Part shown: positions 13,164 to 22,942 of the stretch, piece after piece
Layout: each line of letters begins with the position of its first letter
Position numbering within the stretch: the first letter of the stretch is position 1
DNA from: Hydnum rufescens UP504
Taxonomy: Eukaryota; Basidiomycota; Agaricomycetes; Cantharellales; Hydnaceae
Direction of reading: 5' to 3'
Length of the DNA: 64,000 nucleotides
NCBI GenBank assembly: GCA_014904985.1
Contig: MU128988.1
Span: 155,804 to 219,803 of the forward strand
The notes under the pieces: generated by a model
What the model saw: only the letters and a program-made list of their open reading frames with translations
Told to the model about the DNA's origin: nothing
Databases searched by the model: none
Position numbers and translations under genes: made by a program

Positions 13164-13193
13164 ACCACACACCCGCTGCAGCGGGTGTGTGGT
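13164..13193. repeat. H1 hairpin, perfect 30-nt palindrome
   Basis: Arms ACCACACACCCGC and GCGGGTGTGTGGT flank TGCA, so the entire 30 nt is self-complementary. It is the best-preserved H1 in the left half of P1. The same 30-mer is at 15390-15419. Other H1 copies in P1 are near 12565, 12811, 13521-13548, 13881-13908, 14582-14612, 14833-14864, 15111-15138, 15717-15748 and 15985-16009. Confidence 0.95.
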
Positions 13194-13804
13194 TCCTGGG
13201 CCACTTGTTGGCCCTGGGTCGTTTCGTGTCTTCGTCTGGTGGGTGGTCCTTCTTCACCTGCATGGTATTCGTTTGGCGGGTGGCCTTGGGTGTGTGTTCA
13301 TGTGGTGGTGTTGTTTTGGGGGCTCAGGTTCGTTTGGCGGTTCTTCATTTGGCTGTCTGTTCTGTTCATTCTTTCCTTCATTTCATTGGCTGCAGGCCAG
13401 GCGATAACCTAGAAAAATAGATACATTAGTTAGAAATTGAAACCAGCACAAAAAGAGCAGCTTTCGCTGCTCTTTTTGTGTGGCTGTATCTACTTGGGTG
13501 GGGACTCACCTTATATAGTGCCACACACCCACCGCAGCGGGTGTGTGGTTCCTTGGGCCACTCATTGGGCGCATTGTCATCCATTGCGCCGTCGTCTGTT
13601 GCGTTGTCATCCATCGCACCGTCGTCTGTCACGTTGTTGTTTGGTGCGTTGCCATCTGTCGTGTTGGGTGTGTCATCATCTGTCGTGTTGCTGGTTGGGC
13701 CCCTGCCGTTTGGGGCCTCATCGTTTGGTGAGTGGTCGCCATGTGGGACCAGGCCATGATCTGAAATAATAAAAGATGTGTTAGTAAAAAAAATCCAAAG
13801 CAGT

Positions 13805-13836
13805 GCAAAAAGAGCAGCTTGTGCTGCTCTTTTTGC
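13805..13836. repeat. H2 hairpin in an outward-facing (minus) intron
   Basis: Arms GCAAAAAGAGCAGC (13805-13818) and GCTGCTCTTTTTGC (13823-13836) with a 4-nt loop TTGT. On the minus strand it lies inside an intron-like segment that starts GTGAGT just after H1 at 13908-13881 and ends TTTCAG near 13760. Other H2 copies in P1 are near 12733, 13081, 13443, 14655, 14896, 15174, 15455 and 16047. Confidence 0.95.
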
Positions 13837-14186
13837 GCTGTTGTATCTACTACGATTAAAAAAACACTCACCTTATATGACCACACACCCGCCGATGCGG
13901 GTGTGTGGTCGCCTGGTTGCCTTTCTAGGCGGTTGTTGCCTGTGGGTCAGTGGTTGCTTCAGTGGGTGGTGGTTGTGTAGTTGCGAAGGAAGATGCAACT
14001 CAATGCCGGCAATTGCCAGAACCCAAAAAGTGCCCAAGTGCTGGCACTACAAGCACCATATACATTAATAGCAATTATCTAGAAGTGTAACAAGGACTAT
14101 ATAATAAATATTTGTTCAAAATTATAAAAAAGACCATGATAATAAGTCAGAAATCAATACAGCACCATATGCCTGCATTGCACAGC

Positions 14187-14324
14187 AGATTAGGCCACTT
14201 CTATTGGTTAGAATTAGCCCAAATTTAAATATATTGGTGGTGTATATGTATCCTACATGGGTGACTAGTTATATTGGACGATCACTCCATTTTTGGATTT
14301 TTCACACCTTCAATTCCCTATTCC
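14187..14324. other. Central loop of P1
   Basis: The arms of the inverted repeat end at 14186 (CTGCATTGCACAGC) and restart at 14325 (GCTGTGCAATGCAG). The 138-nt loop resembles one half of the full central palindrome of P2 (for example AATATATTG, CTACATGGG and TTCACACC), ending CAATTCCCTATT, where P2 has its symmetry centre. P1 has therefore lost the matching half on the right. If the arrays are transcribed, this centre is where two outward promoters should lie. Confidence 0.75.
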
Positions 14325-14619
14325 GCTGTGCAATGCAGGCATATGGTGCCATATTGATTTCTGACTTATTATCATGGTCTTTTTTATAATTTTGAACAAA
14401 TATTTATTATATAGTCCTTGTTACACTTCTAGATAATTGCTATTAATGTATATGGTGCTTGTAGTGCCAGCATTTGGGTGCTTTTTGGGTTCCGGCAATT
14501 GCCAGCATTGAGTTTTCGTGACCCGCCGAAGCAGCAACCACTGAACTGGCACCCGACAACCGCCTAGGAAGGCAACCAGGCGACCACACACCTGCCGATG
14601 TGGGTGTGTGGTCAACAAG

Positions 14620-14726
14620 GTGAGTTTTTTTTATTGTAGTAAATACATCAGTGCAAAAAGAGCAGCGGAAGCTGCTCTTTTTGCGCTGCTTTGAATTTCT
14701 TTACTAATGTATCATTATTATTTTAG
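14620..14726 (+). other. Intron-like segment with H2, P1 right half, unit 1
   Basis: GTGAGT donor, H2 hairpin in the middle, CTAATG near the 3' part and TTTTAG acceptor; 107 nt. It follows H1 (14582-14612) by 7 nt and precedes the exon-like block 14727-14873. No transcript evidence is available. Confidence 0.6.
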
Positions 14727-14873
14727 ATCATGGCCTGGTGCAAAATACCAGGCCCAAATAGCAATATGCCAGACAAAAACACAATGAACGAGACCACGGC
14801 AGCCAGGGACCCGCCCAACAAGTGACCCCATGAACCACACACCCACTGCGGCAGGTGTGTGGTTCTATGTAAG

Positions 14874-14973
14874 GTATGTCACTCAGTGTACCCAACAGCG
14901 CAAAAAGAGCAGCATATGCTGCTCTTTTTGCGCTGGTTTTGATTTCTAACTAATGAGTTATTTATTTTTCTAG
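14874..14973 (+). other. Intron-like segment with 40-nt perfect H2 palindrome, unit 2
   Basis: Donor GTATGT, acceptor TTTCTAG, CTAAC branch-point word and 100 nt in total. Its H2 (14896-14935) is a perfect 40-nt palindrome with 20-bp arms, the longest in P1. The next exon-like block is 14974-15149. Confidence 0.65.
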
Positions 14974-15149
14974 GTTATCGCCTAACCCACAACACACAAA
15001 ATGAAGAACCACCCAACAAGAATGAACGAAACAAATGCCTGCCAAGGACACCCGCCAAACGAACCCTGGGCCCCTCAAAATGATACGGAGCCAACGAGTG
15101 GCCCCAGGAACCACACACCCGCTATGGCGGGTGTGTGGTACTATATAAG

Positions 15150-15251
15150 GTAAGTCTTCCCCAGTAGATACCGCTGCACAAAAGGAGCAGCTTAGGCTGC
15201 TCTTTTTGCGCTGCTTCCAATGTCTAACTAATGTATATTTTAATATTCTAG
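15150..15251 (+). other. Intron-like segment with H2, unit 3
   Basis: Donor GTAAGT, H2 with an 11-bp core, CTAACTAAT branch-point word, acceptor ATTCTAG; 102 nt. The exon-like block 15252-15429 follows and ends with the perfect H1 at 15390-15419. Confidence 0.65.
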
Positions 15252-15429
15252 GTCATGAATCTGAACCAACACCCGCACGAGCCCAGCTGAAACCCCGACA
15301 ACAAACAAAAATACAACCAACGAGGTAAACGGACACCAGCCAAACAAAGACCCACCCGACGAAACCCGCCGAACAAAGAACCCACGCCAACCACACACCC
15401 GCTGCAGCGGGTGTGTGGTAATATATAAG

Positions 15430-15530
15430 GTAAGTACATTCAGTGTATGCAACTGTGCAAAAAGAGCAGCAAATGCTGCTCTTTTTGCACTGGTTATGAT
15501 TTTTAACTAACATATTATTGATTTTTCTAG
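15430..15530 (+). other. Intron-like segment with H2, unit 4
   Basis: Donor GTAAGT, H2 (TGCAAAAAGAGCAGC arms), AACTAAC branch-point word, acceptor TTTCTAG; 101 nt. The following exon-like block (15531-15755) carries repeated CCAAATG/CCGAATG words and ends in H1. Confidence 0.65.
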
Positions 15531-15755
15531 GATATCACCTGAACCAGAACCCGCCAAATGAACACACACCAAATGAGCCCCCCTCCCCCCTCCCAAATGA
15601 CAATCTACCAAATGGACAACTGCCGAATGAATGCCCGCTGAACAAGCACCCGCTGAACAAGCACCCACCAAACAATAACACGCTGAACAGGCACCAACCT
15701 GGTGAGAGACCACCCCAACCACACACCCGCTGCGGCAGGTGTGTGGTAATTTAAG

Positions 15756-15798
15756 GTGAATTTGTTTTCAACATCTAACTAACACTTGATTTTTTTAG
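15756..15798 (+). other. Short intron-like segment lacking H2, unit 5
   Basis: Only 43 nt: GTGAAT donor, CTAACTAAC, TTTTTAG acceptor. Compared with unit 4 it lacks a block of about 58 nt that contains the whole H2 hairpin, while both intron ends are kept. So H2 behaves as a module separable from the splice signals. Confidence 0.6.
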
Positions 15799-16020
15799 GT
15801 TATTGCCTGAACCTCCACCAACAAAACAAAGGGTCACCGAATGAGAATGAACGGCCAAACGGAGACTGCCAAACCCGCAAACAATGACCCCCCAAAACCC
15901 CATGCCGAACAAGACCCACACAGATAACGAAAACCACCACCCAATGAAGACACGAAATGATGCAACACCGGGAACCCACATGAGCCACACCCACTTCGGC
16001 AGGTGTGGTGATTTTTTACG

Positions 16021-16117
16021 GTAAGTACTCAGGCTATATGTAAGATTGTGCAAAAGGAGCAGCACAGGCTGCTCCTTTTGCATGGCTTTTCTTTTTTCCA
16101 CTAACATACTATTCTAG
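16021..16117 (+). other. Intron-like segment with H2, unit 6 (last)
   Basis: Donor GTAAGT, H2 variant GCAAAAGGAGCAGC with matching compensatory change in the other arm (GCTGCTCCTTTTGC), CTAAC, acceptor ATTCTAG; 97 nt. The compensated pair suggests that the hairpin, not just the primary sequence, is maintained or copied as a unit. Confidence 0.65.
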
Positions 16118-16285
16118 GTATTCTTCTGACCCCACTGCCTGCACCTACCCCAACTAATCCTGCGACCCTGCCAAATATAAACCCGCGACCCTGCCAAATG
16201 TAAACATGCAACCCCAGGAGGGAGGGGGATAAGCTGTATGGTACATGTATAATAGTATAATAATAATAAATGAATAATTATGTGT

Positions 16286-16590
16286 TATGATCTGGGGAGG
16301 CACAGGGATTAATCTGAGAATGAGAACAAATAGTAATAAATAAACAATCCCAATTGCTGATAAGCCTGTATAGCCTGCTGACCCATTCAGGGGCATTCCC
16401 AGGCTTGCCAGGACCTATCCCGATACCCCCCAACCAATATAACCATGTGCTTCTGCTCACAGTGTTATTGATCCCGCTCTGGTTGATCCCCCCCGTGACT
16501 GATCCTCCCATGATTTACTGCTATACTTGTGGTCTTCCTGGATAATGCTATCCCACGAAGCTCCTGGCCTTAGCATCAATTTCTACATGA
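16286..16590. other. Spacer between P1 and the gypsy fragment
   Basis: No gene, repeat or RNA is recognised between the AT-rich end of P1 and the first integrase codons. Confidence 0.35.
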
Positions 16591-16615
16591 ACTTCGTGGA
16601 GAAATCTTACAGCCA

Positions 16616-17740
16616 GTGTTGGCTGATCGACCCTGGAACTCGATCGCAATGGACTTCATCACCAGACTCCCACCCTCCTCATTCGACTCCATCCGCGTTA
16701 TCATCAACCGATTCATGAAGATGGGTCTCTTCATCCCCACAGTCGCAACACTTCCTGCAGAAGGACTCGCTGACCTAGTCATCAATTGGGTCATATCCAA
16801 ACATGGTACACCCGCTGACATCATCTCAGATTGAGGCTCACTTTTCATTTCCAACTTCTGGAAATCGCTTGTGAAGAGACTCGGCATCAAACTCAACCTC
16901 TCAACTGTGTATCACCCTGAGACTGATGGCCAAACTGAGCATCTGAACCAAATCCTTGAGCAGTACTTGCGAATTTACGTCGACTACCTGCAAGACAACT
17001 GGGCACTACTTCTCCCCCTCACAGAGTTCGCATACAACAACGCCGAGCACTCCACGACAAACGTGACACCCTTCTTCATGAACAAAGGCTTTCACCCCAA
17101 CCTCAAGATCAACATCGAAGCAGTACCTTTGACCAAGGCCAACCAAGCCATGCTCAACCTTCATGATGTACACAAGTACATTTGCGACCAACTTGCGATC
17201 ACATGACAACAAAACAAACAGCAAGTAGCTGGATCACAACCTCCTTTCCCCACTCTCAACATTGGTGACCAGGTATGGCTCAACATGTGCAATATGAAAA
17301 CAAAGCGACCATCGAAGAAACTTGACCACAAAAAACTCAGTCCCTTCCCAGTCACCGAGAAAGTTTCAACACACGCATATTGCCTTGGTCTCCCTCACGC
17401 CATGAATCAAATCCACAATGTCTTCCATGTGTGACTACTCGAGCCCACTCACCCCAATCCCTTCCCCAATCGCACCCAACCACCTCCCCCACCTGTCGAA
17501 ATTGACGGTGAACTTGAATACGAAATCACTGAAATCATCAACAGCAAGATCAATCGTCGCCATTGCGGTAACAGCTTAATCTATCACATACGATGGTCCA
17601 GCTACAAGCACACCACCGACGAGTTTAGCTGGCTCCCAGCAGCAGAACTCACCAATGCTCACGAAGCAGTAATGGACTTCCATCGCACACACCCCAAAAA
17701 CCAGGATGAGAAGTACTCGACCTGGCAGTATAAATCGTGA
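16616..17740 (+). pseudogene. Gypsy integrase core and chromodomain, with stops
   Basis: The frame begins in the catalytic core (SIAMDFITRLP, first Asp). It shows HGTPADIISD with the second Asp followed by a TGA where Arg is usual, and YHPETDGQTEHLNQ with the catalytic Glu and typical context. A further in-frame TGA follows ICDQLAIT near 17203, and another follows HNVFHV near 17431. The C-terminal part has the chromodomain-like pattern YEITEIINSKI...YHIRWSSYKHTTDEFSWLP. These enzymes insert LTR-element cDNA and use the chromodomain for targeting to chromatin. The N-terminal zinc-binding part is missing with the rest of pol. Confidence 0.85.
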
Positions 17741-18078
17741 CAAACGCAACACTGCGCTTTCGCGACCATACCTCTCCTTCTCTCTCCACATCTCTCTACC
17801 CTTCTTCCTCTCCACATTTCTCTCTCTCTCTCTTTCTCTCACGCTGTCACTCTCCTCATATGTCTCTCGCCTTCAGCATTTTTCTTCCTTCCCTTCCTTT
17901 TCCTTGTTCTTTTCCTCCTTTTCCCTTTTCTTCCTTCTTAACCTCCGAATTTCAGTTTACTCTCAGACATCAGAAAATAAAAAACGAAAATTTTATTGTT
18001 CTACTCATTGTCCCTCAAATCGCGCTGCTCCCTCGCAATCTCCCACCCCACCTTGGCATAAGCCGCAACATCCCCCCA

Positions 18079-19118
18079 TCACTGTTGCACACCATGCATG
18101 ACACTTGCCCATGACCTTGCCACAGCCAACCCCCGCTCCAACTCCCGCACCCTCACCTCCTCCATCTCCACCACTGCAGACGCCTCAGCAGCTGCCCACC
18201 ACGCGAGAACCACACATTGTGCCAACTCGGGTGTTGGGTCATCACCCCACGTCTCCTCCGTATGCTTCAGGAGTGCCTCAATCCACTGGATCAAGTCGCC
18301 CGCAGACAACCCAGGCACAACCCCAGGCGCCCCAGGTGCCCCCCAGGCACCTCCTCCTCAGCCTCACCCCCATCCGCACAAGAGGGCAAACCCTTCGACT
18401 CAGGCAATGCAACATGTCATCGCCTGGAGGACTGCAATGGCTCCTCATCGCCCTCAGTGCCCTGCTTCAAGTGCCGATGGTTCACCGGCACAAGGGAACA
18501 CTTTTTGTTCTGCTTGGCACATGCTTGACAGCGGAACCGAGGACCAGACATGCACAAAGGCTCCTCCCCCTTCTTGCCACCCGCCACCACCAAGCGTACA
18601 CAGACATGCACCAATCGCACTAAAAAACCCATGTCAGCAACATCATGACTTCAAATTTTTTACTCACCAGCGACAACCCCTCATCCTTGCTTGAAACCAA
18701 AGGCACATCTTTCAAGGCACCCCGTGGCACCTCTGTCACAGCTGCACACCAAGCAGCGGCCTCAGCATCACGCTGCGCCTCAGCATCAAGACGACACGCC
18801 TCCTCTAACGTGCGCACCGCCACCTCCTCCTGGGCACATCAAATGCCCACATCGTTCTTGATCTGCTTGACGCGCAGACACCAAGCCACAAGGGCCAACC
18901 CCATCTCAGGCACGAGAGGCGACACCTTGGGCATCTGACCCTGCAGATGCACCTGCCGCTTTACCACAAATCAATGCAACTCACATAAAACAGAAAAGGT
19001 TTTCACTTACCTCCCACTTCACCAACTCGACCTTCGCGGTCGCAACCGCCTCCTCGGTCTGGAGGATTTCCATCGCCACCTTCGTCTTGATCAAAGAGAG
19101 AATAGCCTCGTCAGCCAT
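18079..19118 (-). pseudogene. Antisense multi-exon ORF in G3 with Cys motif
   Basis: Read leftward from ATG at 19118: exon 1 (19118-19011, 36 codons, starts MADEAILSLIK), an intron with donor GTAAGT at 19010 and acceptor at about 18959 or 18953 (both keep frame), and exon 2, rich in Ala/Glu (coiled-coil-like), containing a TGA where Arg is expected. A second intron (GTGAGT near 18671, branch-point word GCTGACAT, TTTTTTAG near 18624) precedes exon 3 with RFRCQACAKQNKKCS (CX2CX6C, like half of a fungal zinc cluster). After another TGA the frame resumes with GLSAGDLIQWIEALLKH and a helical C-terminus, ending at 18079. It lies between integrase and the 3' LTR on the opposite strand. Function unknown; a DNA- or RNA-binding accessory protein is possible. 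Confidence 0.45.
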
Positions 19119-19271
19119 ATTGATGATGATGGTACAGAATCAGAAGCGAACACGACAAACCCGCCCTTTATAGTAACCACCACAGCAACTGCTGAAACCA
19201 CCAAAAAAAAACACCCACCTCGTAAAACTCGAGTACGTGCTTTGAGGGCTTCACGCTCAAAGGGGGGGTAC

Positions 19272-19764
19272 TGTTACAAGTCGTACTTGTAACCTCACTT
19301 ACGTATGAATAACCAAGCCAATCGCGCCATCATGTGACCTTCACCCTTGCCGCCATTGTGCCTTCCTCTTTCAGCAATTCCTATTATATACATCCTTCCT
19401 TTATTCAACACCCCTTTATCCATAAAACCCTTTTGATCTCTAATAGTATAAGTAGTTACTTGATGTACACTCTCTCTTTAGAAGATTGAGAATATATTGT
19501 CAACTGATTGAATTCCACTCTCACGATCTCAGTTATCGCTCGCGACTCTCATCTTAAAACCTTCACCTATTAAGTCTCAAGAAGCCGGTCTTCCTCATAC
19601 ATACTCGTCTCTCATGACTTACATAATCCCCGCTTTGTGACTCCCTCGTCAATTGCCTTAAGGGCATTTCCTTGTATTCGTCTTGATTACGTCATTGTAA
19701 CTTTTGCCTCAAGTACAACCCTTAACACCCAGGAGGGTTTGTTCACTGGCTGGAGAGTGTTACA
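19272..19764 (+). repeat. 3' LTR of G3
   Basis: Starts TGTTAC directly after a purine-rich tract and ends GTTACA, 493 bp. The first 21 nt contain a 9-bp inverted repeat (GTTACAAGT / ACTTGTAAC). No second LTR is in the window, so no target duplication can be tested. Confidence 0.65.
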
Positions 19765-19989
19765 GGTCTAATTTAGGCATGTCTAATAAGATATTTTCTG
19801 GAGCCTTAGAGGTGTCTATCATCCTTACTGTGTGTCTACTGGTGTCTAAATCAACATTTTGAGCCCAAGACCTCTGGTGGCAGTACTAATAGGTGTCTAA
19901 TGTTGTCTAGATCCAATAATAATCCAATAATAATGGTGCTATTGTGGATGCATGTCTACTAGTGTCTAAATTAGAACAAAGGCATCTGC

Positions 19990-20345
19990 TCAGGGGGAGA
20001 TCATTAGACATGTCTAGAGATGTCTAGAGATGTCTAGGTGTGTCTAGACATATCTAGACACATCTAGTCATGTCTATAGTCATGTCTAGACATGTCTAGT
20101 CATGTCTAGACATGTCTAGTCATGTCTAGACATGTCTAGTCATGTCTAGACATGTCAAGACATGTCTAGTCATGTCTAGACATGTCTAGTCATGTCTAGA
20201 CATGTCAAGACATGTCTAGTCATGTCTATAGTCATGTCTAGACATGTCTAGTCATGTCTAGTCATGTCTAGACATGTCTAGACATGTCTAGACATGTCAA
20301 GACATGTCTAGGCATGTCTAGTCATGTCTAGACATGTCTAGACAA
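19990..20345. repeat. Minisatellite of TCTAGACATG / TAGTCATG words
   Basis: About 350 bp composed almost wholly of CATGTCTAGACATG (a 14-bp palindrome) and CATGTCTAGT. Higher-order units of 18-20 bp are visible at 20085-20160, with occasional CATGTCAAGA variants. Flanking DNA (19780-19990) has scattered GTGTCTA words that look like degenerate edges of the array. Confidence 0.9.
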
Positions 20346-20436
20346 GGAAAAGGTGCATTAGGTAATATCCCATAATACTTTGGATATCCAGTTACATAAT
20401 AAAGTGTTTCTTATTTTAAAAAAAGCCTAAATGCGG

Positions 20437-20960
20437 AAATTGGATGAAGTACATCCAAATAATATTTAGCCATCCAGCCCAATGGAGGCCCAGGACCAGG
20501 GGGAGGTGCCTGGGATGGGTGGAGGGACCCCTAAGGACCCTGGCTGAGTGAAGAAACCAGGCCCAGAGCAAGTGGCTAGTGCCTGGAGAGATGGGGGCAG
20601 TAAAATGAATACCAGAAATTGCGGAACTTGCCAGATCTGAACCGCTTGGCGGTTCGTTCTGAAATTTGGCACATGATTGGGGACTATTAGGGTGAAAAAC
20701 ATATTAAAATGTCAGCCAATTCCAATCAGTAGGTATTGAGATATGAGGAAAACAAGTTTGGACACTGAAAATTAATTTCCTCCCCTTACAGAATACCTGG
20801 GAACTTGAAAATTTGCACAGAGTATTATAATATTATTTACTAATTATGTGCCAAAAATTACCCCAATCCACCCACTTTAAGGTAGGGAACTGGACAATGG
20901 ATACCAGAGGCAGTGAAAATTGCCAAAAAATACCCAATGAGCAGACTATTCTGAAACTTG
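20437..20960. repeat. Diverged direct-repeat copy next to the large palindrome
   Basis: A segment at about 20690-20880 (CAGTAGGTATTGAGATATGAGG, split here as CAGTAGGTATTGAG then ATATGAGG) is a diverged copy of about 20990-21150 inside the palindrome arm (CAGTAGGTACAGAGATATGAGG). Both continue with ACTTGAAAATT/ACTTGAAATTT and ATGTGCCAA. So the arm unit was tandemly duplicated before or after the inversion. Confidence 0.6.
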
Positions 20961-20989
20961 GCATGTGATTAGACACTGCTCAGGTGAAG

Positions 20990-22942
20990 AACATATTCAA
21001 TTTTCAGCCCAATCCATGCAGTAGGTACAGAGATATGAGGCAAATAGGTTTCAACCTTGAAAATTGATTTACTCCCCCTACAGACAAGATATGGACTTGA
21101 AATTTTACATGGAGTATAACCATGTAATCAAATAAATATGTGCCAAGAATCAGCTTATTTTGTTGACTTCTAGGCATTGAACTCCCTTTTCAGGCAAAAA
21201 GGGAACAAAAGCCTACCATAAATGTAGAACACTCCACATTAGGACCAAACTAAGTGGAATAGGCTTAGAATATTATAACACTGACTATATCCAAAAATGA
21301 AATACATTGGATGTGTGGAAGTGGTTGAAATTCAGGGGGAGGGGGAGGAAGATCAAAAGTCAATTATATAAGATGTAGAGCAGAGGTTGCTCTAATATAA
21401 TGCCAATAGTTTCATACATATATGGGGAGTATACATACCAAATATCAGCCTGATTGGACTCCATCTAGGCACTATTCCACAGCACTCCCCCCTAAATAAT
21501 AATTTCCTCCCCAGAGCCTTCCATCCATGCAATGGCCCTGAAAATTCACCCTTAGGTCAGCCAAATACATTCATAACATTCCCCAAAATTTCAGATTCAT
21601 GACTCCAGTGTGAGAGTTTCCATAATATTTTCAAGTTTCACTGACATACCCCCTCCAATTGGGGCACTTCCAGAGCTCCAATCACTCCCATTTTTTGTAG
21701 GCCACACCTGGCCACCATTTGAGGCTCAGGCCCAAAATTTCAGCCCATTCTAAGCACTTTTGACATTGGTCACATGATCAAGATCCCCCCCTCCCCCTGC
21801 TTCACTCAGTGATCCAATCTGTATGAAAGCTGTTGCCATCTGTAGTAGTAGTATGTAACAGTGTATGATTCAAATTTCAGAACATTCCATGCAATATTGA
21901 TTGAGTTATTCAAGAAATATTCTAGATCTATTCAATTTGGGGGTAGAGGTATGGTATGTAGTGAAATTTCACTACATACCATACCTCTACCCCCAAATTG
22001 AATAGATCTAGAATATTTCTTGAATAACTCAATCAATATTGCATGGAATGTTCTGAAATTTGAATCATACACTGTTACATACTACTACTACAGATGGCAA
22101 CAGCTTTCATACAGATTGGATCACTGAGTGAAGCAGGGGGAGGGGGGATCTTGATCATGTGACCAATGTCAAAAGTGCTTAGAATGGGCTGAAATTTTGG
22201 CCTGAGCCTCAAATGGTGGCCGGCTGTGGCCTACAAAAAATGGGAGTGATTGGAGCTCTGGAAGTGCCCCAATTGGAGGGGGTATGTCAGTGAAACTTGA
22301 AAATATTATGGAAACTCTCACACTGGAGTCATGAATCTGAAATTTTGGGGAATGTTATGAATGTATTTGGCTGACCTAAGGTGAATTTTCAGGGCCATTG
22401 CATGGATGGAAGGCTCTGGGGAGGAAATTATTATTTAGGGGGGAGTGCTGTGGAATAGTGCCTAGATGGAGTCCAATCAGGCTGATATTTAGTATGTATA
22501 CTCCCCATATATGTATGAAACTATTGGCATTATATTAGAGCAACCTCTGCTCTACATCTTATATAATTGACTTTTGATCTTCCTCCCCCTCCCCCTGAAT
22601 TTCAACCACTTCCACACATCCAATGTATTTCATTTTTGGATATAGTCAGTGTTATAATATTCTAAGCCTATTCCACTTAGTTTGGTCCTAATGTGGAGTG
22701 TTCTACATTTATGGTAGGCTTTTGTCCCTTTTGCGCTGAAAAGGAGTTCAATGCCTAGAAGTCAACAAATAAGCTGATTCTTGCACATATTTATTGATTA
22801 CATGTATATACTCATGTAAAATTTCAAGTCCATATCTTGCTGTAGGGGATAAATCAATTTCAAGGTTGAAACCTTATTGCTCATATCTCTGTACCATACT
22901 GCATGATTGGGCTGAAAATTAAATTTCGTCATCTCTCTTCTT
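20990..22942. repeat. Large inverted duplication, arms about 975 bp, no spacer
   Basis: The symmetry centre lies between 21966 and 21967 (GTAGTGAAA|TTTCACTAC). The left arm can be followed back to about 20990 and the right arm to the gap at 22943. The arms are nearly identical but carry scattered differences (for example CACACCTGGCC at 21705 against the complement of GGCCGGCTGTG at 22221). No coding frame of note. It could be a genuine palindrome or an assembly fold-back. Confidence 0.85.

Larger units (their letters stand above)
12410..16285. mobile_element. Palindromic element P1: two divergent hairpin/intron arrays
   Basis: About 3.9 kb. The left half (12.41-14.19 kb) reads outward on the minus strand and the right half (14.33-16.28 kb) on the plus strand. 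Each half is a chain of units: an exon-like block ending in hairpin H1 (13-bp arms ACCACACACCCGC) shortly before a GTRAGT donor, then an intron-like block with hairpin H2 (14-bp arms GCAAAAAGAGCAGC), a CTAAC branch-point word and a pyrimidine-YAG acceptor. Unit length is about 250-350 bp. Both ends run into (ATA)n-type AT-rich tracts. Exon lengths in the right half (147, 176, 178, 225, 222) do not preserve phase and several exons contain stops, so no protein product is proposed. A related element is at 60.4-63.9 kb. Calling it mobile is inference from two dispersed copies with similar ends. Confidence 0.65.
16591..19764 (+). mobile_element. 5'-truncated chromodomain Ty3/gypsy element G3
   Basis: Contains the integrase catalytic core onward, a chromodomain-like end, an antisense intron-containing ORF, a purine tract (AAAGGGGGGGTAC just before 19272) and a 3' LTR. 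Gag, protease, RT and the 5' LTR are absent; the break is near 16.6 kb. It is a different lineage from G1/G2, judged by LTR ends (TGTTAC against TGTAAT) and protein sequence. Confidence 0.8.

Noticed and set aside
13164..13193. H1/H2 as bacterial-type terminators or CRISPR repeats
   Set aside because: The context is eukaryotic, there is no T-run after H1, repeats are not separated by uniform unique spacers, and no cas-like gene is present.
12829..13769. Several hydrophobic ORFs within P1
   Set aside because: They read through introns and hairpins in the antisense direction and do not match between units or with P2.
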